A stretch of 64,000 nt of DNA from Clitopilus passeckerianus. Lineage: Eukaryota > Basidiomycota > Agaricomycetes > Agaricales > Entolomataceae. The DNA lies in NCBI GenBank assembly GCA_944990035.1, contig CALYLX010000074.1, positions 62,001 through 126,000 of the forward strand, read 5' to 3'. Under the pieces are notes generated by a model. The model searched no databases. It was not told where the DNA came from and was given only the letters and a program-made list of their open reading frames with translations. This document shows positions 58,784 to 64,000 of the stretch, one piece after another (position 1 is the first letter of the stretch; each line of letters starts with the position of its first letter). Made by a program: the position numbers and the translations under genes.

Positions 58784-61130
58784 TCAATTGTGTCCTTGAT
58801 ATGCAGCAAGTTGCTTGATCTTGAGAATGATTGACTGAGGATCAAGGTTCTGGAATGGAATCTGTTCCCAGAGTCCACCACAGCCTAGCAAGAAAAAGAG
58901 ATGTGAGCAAGGGCTTTGGTAAAAGTTGCATATACGCACCCTCTTTGGTGGTTCCCATGTAGCCATACTTGGGTGTGAGCGACCGCTCAAGAAGCCAAGT
59001 GCCGAACTTAGAGCCAAGCTAGACGGACGAAGTCAGCAAATGCCGAAACCTCCATGGGTGAACAAGGGACATACGCCAGTCTTCTGGTTAAGAGACTCAA
59101 CAACCAAGACGAACGGGGAGCTCCCAACCTTCTGGATGGCCTGTATAACAAAGCATGTCAGTTGCATTCGTTTTTCATTCGAGGGCAGCCATACCTGTTC
59201 ATCAACAATGTTCAGCGTAGCCTTATTCACCAAGCCAACATCTAGGCCCTCCTGACGGCATCTCAAAACAGCATCCCAGGACCTATATGTCATCTCTCCA
59301 TACGTGATAACATATCCGTCCTTGCCCTCTTGCAAGATCTCGTCCTTTCCAGGGGTGAATTCATAATCGCCCTCGTAGAATTTGGAGCCATCAGGACGAA
59401 GGAGCCAGGGCACCTTGGAGCGAGTGGAAAAGACGAATCGGAGTCCGCGTTGGAAGAAGACCTTCTTGACGATGGCAACCATTTGAGCGGGATCGGCAGG
59501 GAAGTAGAGGAAGGAGTTGACATCTGAGAGACCGTTGTCGGCGAAGAAGGAGTTGATACCGAAGTGACATGTGTTGTCGGCCATCTCGTCAACTAGAGGA
59601 ATAGTATGTTATTAAGTAGAAAGGTTAGATGCGTATCTGAATTCTTACCTCCGGAATGTGAGAAATGACAGAGGACATTGCAGTTATTCAACCTCGCCAT
59701 AGTCACTTCTGAGATAACCATCTCCAAGAATGCAGAGAAGGTGGAGAAGACACCCCACTTGTCTTCCTCGAATCCAAATCCGGCAGCAGCAGAGAAGTTC
59801 CCTCTCTCCATGATACCAGATGGGTAAAACACCTCGGGGTGCTTCTGGTGAATGACCTTCAAACCGGTTGAGCCCTCCAAATCGCTGTCAATGACCATAA
59901 CGCGCTTCTTGGCGTCCTCTTTGGAGAGCCCATCAAGAACCTGATTCACGGCTTCACCGAAGATAACTCGGTTGGCGCCCACCTCCTTGGAGGAGCCAGA
60001 GTGGAGATATGGCTGACTCTGGGCCTTTATATTAGAGTAGAGCGAAGACATATCGCCATAGCCGTGCTCTTGGAGGTACTGAAGAGCGGACTTCACGGGG
60101 ATGACATCGTGGCCATGGGTGCTGCCTTCGATATTGGGGATTCCAGGGGCCATCTTGCGCTTCAGAACGACTGGCAGACAATTAACAAAGGTAAACCTCC
60201 GCATAAAGGAAACTACTCACGCGCAGCAGGTCCCTGATGAGTAACAATATCGCAGATACCTTGCCAAACAGCACCGAAGTCTTCACCATTCGCTGTAAGA
60301 ACATGTAGACCATGTCCCGCCAAAGTCTTGTTGATTTCGTATCCCTTAAGATACTCCGATGGGTGGCCAGCAATTGTGACATCATTATCGTCGATGATGA
60401 GCTTGACATTGAGATTGTTCGCAACAGCAATGCGAGCGGCTTCGGCATCGTTGCCTTCTTGCTGAGAGCCATCAGAACCAAGACAGAAAACAACCTTGTC
60501 AGGGTTGGCCATGGCTACACCGTTGACCAAGGGCCTGGGATACGAATGAGCCACAAATCATGCATATATGCGCAACTAATGCATACCACATGTGACCGAG
60601 ACGTCCAGAGGAGAATTTAACACCAGGCGTCAATCCCAGCTCTGGATGCCCCGGAAGCTTAGCGTTGGCCTCTCGATAATGAAGGAGATGCTCGGCAGGA
60701 AGGGATCCCTCGAGAGCAGCAAGAATGTATTGAGTAGCGACCCGGTGGCCTAAAGTTATAATTAGTTGGCATTCAAAGCGCATATAACGTTCCATAACCC
60801 ACCAGCTTCGTCGAAAACAACAGGGAAGAATTTCTCGGATTGGTTGAACAATGCGAGCAACATGCAGACTTCGGGAACGGTGTCATAGGCGCCTCCAGTG
60901 TGGCCACTGACACCTCGAGCAGCGCCCGTTGCGGTGAACAAGACGATAGCATCACGAAGAAGCTGGATGTTGCTCTCTAGATCATCCTTTTGCTCAGCCG
61001 AGAGGTCCTTCTTAGAAGGGTCCAGAGAGATCCTAAAGCCTTAAAGTTAGTGTCTGTCGCGACGTTGACTGAGGAAAGAGAATTACTTCTTGAACTTCTT
61101 AAGGTCGATGGGGAATTCGTCGTTGCTCAT
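58784..61130 (-). CDS. Transketolase-family enzyme
   Basis: This thiamine diphosphate enzyme transfers two-carbon units between sugar phosphates in the pentose phosphate pathway. It encodes about 690 residues in several exons. It starts MSNDEFPIDLKKFKK (61130). Landmarks are SGHTGGAYDTVPEV, the diphosphate/Mg segment GSDGSQQEGNDAEAAR (near 60460, differing from the usual GDGxxxEG by an inserted Ser-Asp), IDDNDVTIAGH, and the pyrimidine-domain Glu region SGIMERGNFSAAAGFGFEEDKWG (near 59810). The C-terminus has FVLVVESLNQKTG and KYGYMGTTKEGCGGLWEQ. The altered diphosphate motif suggests a divergent transketolase. A dihydroxyacetone-synthase-like role is possible but not supported specifically. 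Confidence 0.85.
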
Positions 61131-62439
61131 CGTTGTATGCGCTGTTAGTACTGTGGGCGACGATGAGGAGGTGGATCTTATATGTGTGAAGGGTGGAGTG
61201 ATGATTCTGGAGTCTTATCGCCACCAGATATTTCTATGACACAACTGATATGGTAATCACATCAGCCAATGGTCATACTTTTGCCTATTTTAGTCCGGAG
61301 AATCTCAGAGTAAACGTTCTTGCCCGTTTCCAAATCAAATTCGACGGTCTGGAGAGGGCGAGAGCGCGATGACCAGTGTGTTTTTACCAAAAAAGACCGT
61401 GTATTGCTTGCATACTATGTACAATCTTGTCCAGGTACTACGGAGAACCTTTCATAGCCGTGAAGAGCCTAGAAGCCTTGAAGAGTATCAGCGAACGTGA
61501 TCGGTGAAGGATGAGAAACGTGGGCAAGAATAGAGAAAAATCAGAGAACCGAGAATCGACGCGGCGCTCTCACGAAGAGAGCGCTTCAGACGGCACTTCC
61601 TATTGTTTCGGTTTGGGGTCGTCATGGATGATATCGTGCAGAAAAGAGAACAGAGCGAAGGAGGAAATGCAACTCACTGTGTGTTATGAGGACGGTTGTG
61701 GAAAGTGAGGAAGAGATTTTAAAGTTTGCCGCATAACTGCTTGTTGTAGGCTCCGAAACTCCGCTTCAATTGATGATCTTGACCACCATCTCGGATGTAA
61801 TAGCAAGACCACACGACTTGGGCTTATCTGCTTTTATTTTAACCTACCGAACTCTCTTTGACTCACTGAACACCATTCAACGAACTGGATGTATTATAAT
61901 CAATACGATGCCGATGTTGCGTCGTCGCTCGGCTGTACATCACTATCCTAGTCACACCCCAAGATGTCTCGGAAAGGTGTGCAACCATGAGGCGCGCTTA
62001 GCACAGAGCTTCTTGTAACCCAGCCTGTGCGAAAGATTGAGGCGGGCTTCTTTAAACAACAGCAAGGGCCCTTGCGATAACTGCCGGGGCTAACTACACT
62101 GGCTGGACCTACATATCTTTACCGAACAGTGTAAACTACAACGACACTTGAGTCGACCCTTACCACCTTTGGGAGCGCAGATCATGGTCTTCGAGTCACT
62201 GTCTCCAGCCTTCACCATTTCCCCGAGTACAGCACCTATCTTGACGTTTTGGCTCTGAAAGTTGCTGAAGAAGGCTATGTTTATTGCGTCGAAGCGGGGA
62301 AATGCCCCTGCCATGAACTAGCCGAAATACGAATAAGCCACTCAAATAAACGTTTAAAGACTTATTGATGAGAAGGAGAAGAGCACCATCGTCTCGTCTG
62401 CTACCTCTTACTCCCAACTTTGCCTTCGCTTGAATAAGG
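61131..62439. other. Intergenic, no gene seen
   Basis: This is a 1.3-kb region between divergent genes. Open frames are short and featureless on both strands. Confidence 0.5.
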
Positions 62440-63244
62440 ATGTCTCTAGCTTCTGGTAGGTCTTGAGCTATTGATTAGACATTATGAGGCAGCGGCTAAC
62501 GTGCATATATGATTCTCAGCCACCCCGAGCGCCACGCAGAAATACCCACCTTATCATCGCGGATGTCCTCCTGCTCCCTCCGAATTTCCTTGCGATTGCA
62601 CCGAGCACGCTTCGACTGTCTACCCCAGCGATAGCTGCTCTCAGGCTTCCCGCTCTACGACGCGTTCTCGGACAACCTCAAAGGCGAGTACGAAAGCCAC
62701 ACGAAGCAGTAGTAAGAAGAAGACCAAGCGGCCAAAGACCGAGGTCCCTCCCCTTCCCGGCTCATCCCAGGCGTCGTGGGCGCCACCTTCGTCCTATCGG
62801 GGTCCTACTCCCGCCGCTACTCACATTCGTCTGAGGGGCTCGCTTCCTCCAATTGTTGAACACGCATCTCCGCCGCAGGGTCTGCCTGTTACCTCCCCTT
62901 CCATTGCCTCCAGCACTAATACTCTTGCGATGACTCCGTACCATGCACCTTCGCCACAATCATCCATCGGCACAGATATAAATGGTGTGGGCGGGCCTAC
63001 GCTCTGGGACCTCTCGCCATATCGAGGCCATTATGACGCCCAACAATTGCAACTGAGCTCGCAATGGCCTGGTGGTTTTGTGAATCCGCATCCAAATGGC
63101 AGAGCACCTTTCGCTGCGCCACCGGTCTATCCCGATTCTCGACCCGATGTGATCAAGGAACGTAGGGTGTACGAACATGTGTCTTCCGATGGTACAGTCT
63201 TGAGGAGCTGGGACGATCGAACTGTGATGTACAGACCATCATAG
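62440..63244 (+). CDS. Small basic, Pro/Ser-rich hypothetical protein
   Basis: This encodes about 246 residues from two exons. A 16-nt first exon (62440-62455, MSLAS) is joined to 62520-63244 by GTAGGT...CTCAG, and the joined frame has no stop. The N-terminal part has Cys pairs (CPPAPSEFPCDC). A strongly basic Ser/Thr/Lys tract follows (TRSSSKKKTKRPKTE), like a nuclear localisation signal, then a Pro-rich middle and a more ordered end (RRVYEHVSSDGTVLRSWDD). No family is recognised. Confidence 0.65.
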
Positions 63245-63647
63245 TAAGGCAATGATTTCCAGGTTGTGTATTGGACTTTTATGAACTTATCGCATTAGCT
63301 GCCCTACGACTGTAGCTTCATTACTTCACATTCTTTGTACAAAGCTTTTGAATGTTAACATGCAATATATCCTGATAATTTCTATTTTGCCCGCTGAAAA
63401 GTTCCTGTCACCGTCGTTCCACATTTTGTCAGCGCGTGACGGTACGTAATTTGGTAGTGGATCGCTTAGCAGCGGCCAACGGTCGCCTCACAACCTGCAC
63501 CTGCCTCAAACTACCATTTACACGTCGTTGACATCCTTACAAGCTCATAACAAGCCCTTATCTGCCACGAGGACCAAGCTTTATTGGAATCCCGGGGTTG
63601 CACCGCGCTAACAGAATGCTGCATGCACCTACACCATAACCCAAACG
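63245..63647. other. Intergenic, no gene seen
   Basis: This is the 3' region of the preceding gene and the presumed promoter of the partial gene at the right edge. Confidence 0.4.
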
Positions 63648-64000
63648 ATGTCATCAACGAACCTCAAGACACCTGTACACTCTCATCCTCTCCTAGCGCA
63701 AGAAATACCTTCAACAAGAGGCAGAAGAAGCCGTGGAACGACGAACGCGAACGACCCCGGCGACCAACCCCGGCGAAGCTCGAACTATCACACAACTCGA
63801 TCGCAGGTCACTGCCGACCATAATGGCTCTCCAGTGTCAACTTGGGATGCAAGTGTTAGAGGATACGGCAAGACTCAATCGATAGAAATAACGAGGAAAG
63901 CGTCGGCGAGCTCGTTACGAGGACTGTGGGATCGGTCGCCTGCACCGGGGCCTCCACCACTCTTTGTGGTTGGGTCCTCGCGGGCAGAGTCTATTACCTC
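63648..64000 (+). CDS. 5' part of a hypothetical gene, open at the window edge
   Basis: From the ATG at 63648 (MSSTNLKTPVHSHPLL) a frame stays open for 117 codons to the end of the window. It is rich in Ser, Arg, Thr and Asn (RGRRSRGTTNANDPGD, ASASSLRGLWDRSPAPGPPP) and resembles the disordered N-termini of other fungal regulatory proteins. No domain is visible in the part present. Confidence 0.45.
   Translation, partial: MSSTNLKTPVHSHPLLAQEIPSTRGRRSRGTTNANDPGDQPRRSSNYHTTRSQVTADHNGSPVSTWDASVRGYGKTQSIEITRKASASSLRGLWDRSPAPGPPPLFVVGSSRAESIT

Noticed and set aside
1..64000. tRNA or rRNA genes
   Set aside because: No convincing cloverleaf or rRNA segment was noticed by eye; a covariance-model scan would be needed to exclude them.

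Overview
The window looks like nuclear DNA of a mushroom-forming basidiomycete (Agaricomycetes). Genes are split by many 45-65 nt GT-AG introns, intergenic gaps are short, and the families seen are typical of that group: clustered AIG1-like GTPases, ABCC and ABCG transporters, F-box/LRR-like proteins, chromodomain Ty3/gypsy elements and a Helitron helicase. The genus cannot be named from sequence alone.

The left 13.5 kb is a three-layer nest. A Helitron helicase remnant (12721-13491, +) is interrupted by a Ty3/gypsy chromovirus on the minus strand (1-12718, running off the left edge). That element is itself interrupted inside its gag zinc knuckle by a complete second copy of the same family in the opposite orientation (3663-10916, +). 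The inner copy has two 485-bp LTRs, a 5-bp target duplication (CTTTC), a self-complementary primer-binding site of the Tf1 type, gag, pol with a C-terminal chromodomain, and an extra third ORF ending in a membrane segment.

From 14 to 20.7 kb, all on the minus strand, lie a decayed copy of a small secreted-protein gene and a cluster of AIG1-like GTPase genes. One of these appears to encode two GTPase domains in one chain. Two nearly identical DNA transposons (20961-26891, + and 34584-40521, -), each with its own perfect 8-bp target duplication, bracket a complete ABCC (MRP-type) transporter gene (27547-34036, -). Their protein joins AT-hooks, a zinc-binding region, a DDE-like core, a DEDDy 3'-5' exonuclease and a terminal zinc knuckle. 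I could not assign it to a named superfamily with confidence.

From 41 kb onward the window is ordinary gene-dense sequence. In order: an intact cysteine-rich secreted protein (-), an ABCG half transporter (+), a mitochondrial ABHD11-like hydrolase (-), a Ser-rich zinc-ribbon protein (-), an F-box-like protein (-) divergent from a coiled-coil protein (+), a C2H2 zinc-finger protein (+), homogentisate 1,2-dioxygenase (-), a transketolase-type enzyme (-), a small basic protein (+) and the 5' part of one more gene at the right edge.

Reading-frame breaks within the repeats are almost all one-base (once two-base) shortenings of homopolymer runs, while single-copy genes read cleanly. Many of the 'broken' transposon frames may therefore be assembly errors in poorly polished repeats. 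Exon boundaries given here come from reading splice signals by eye.
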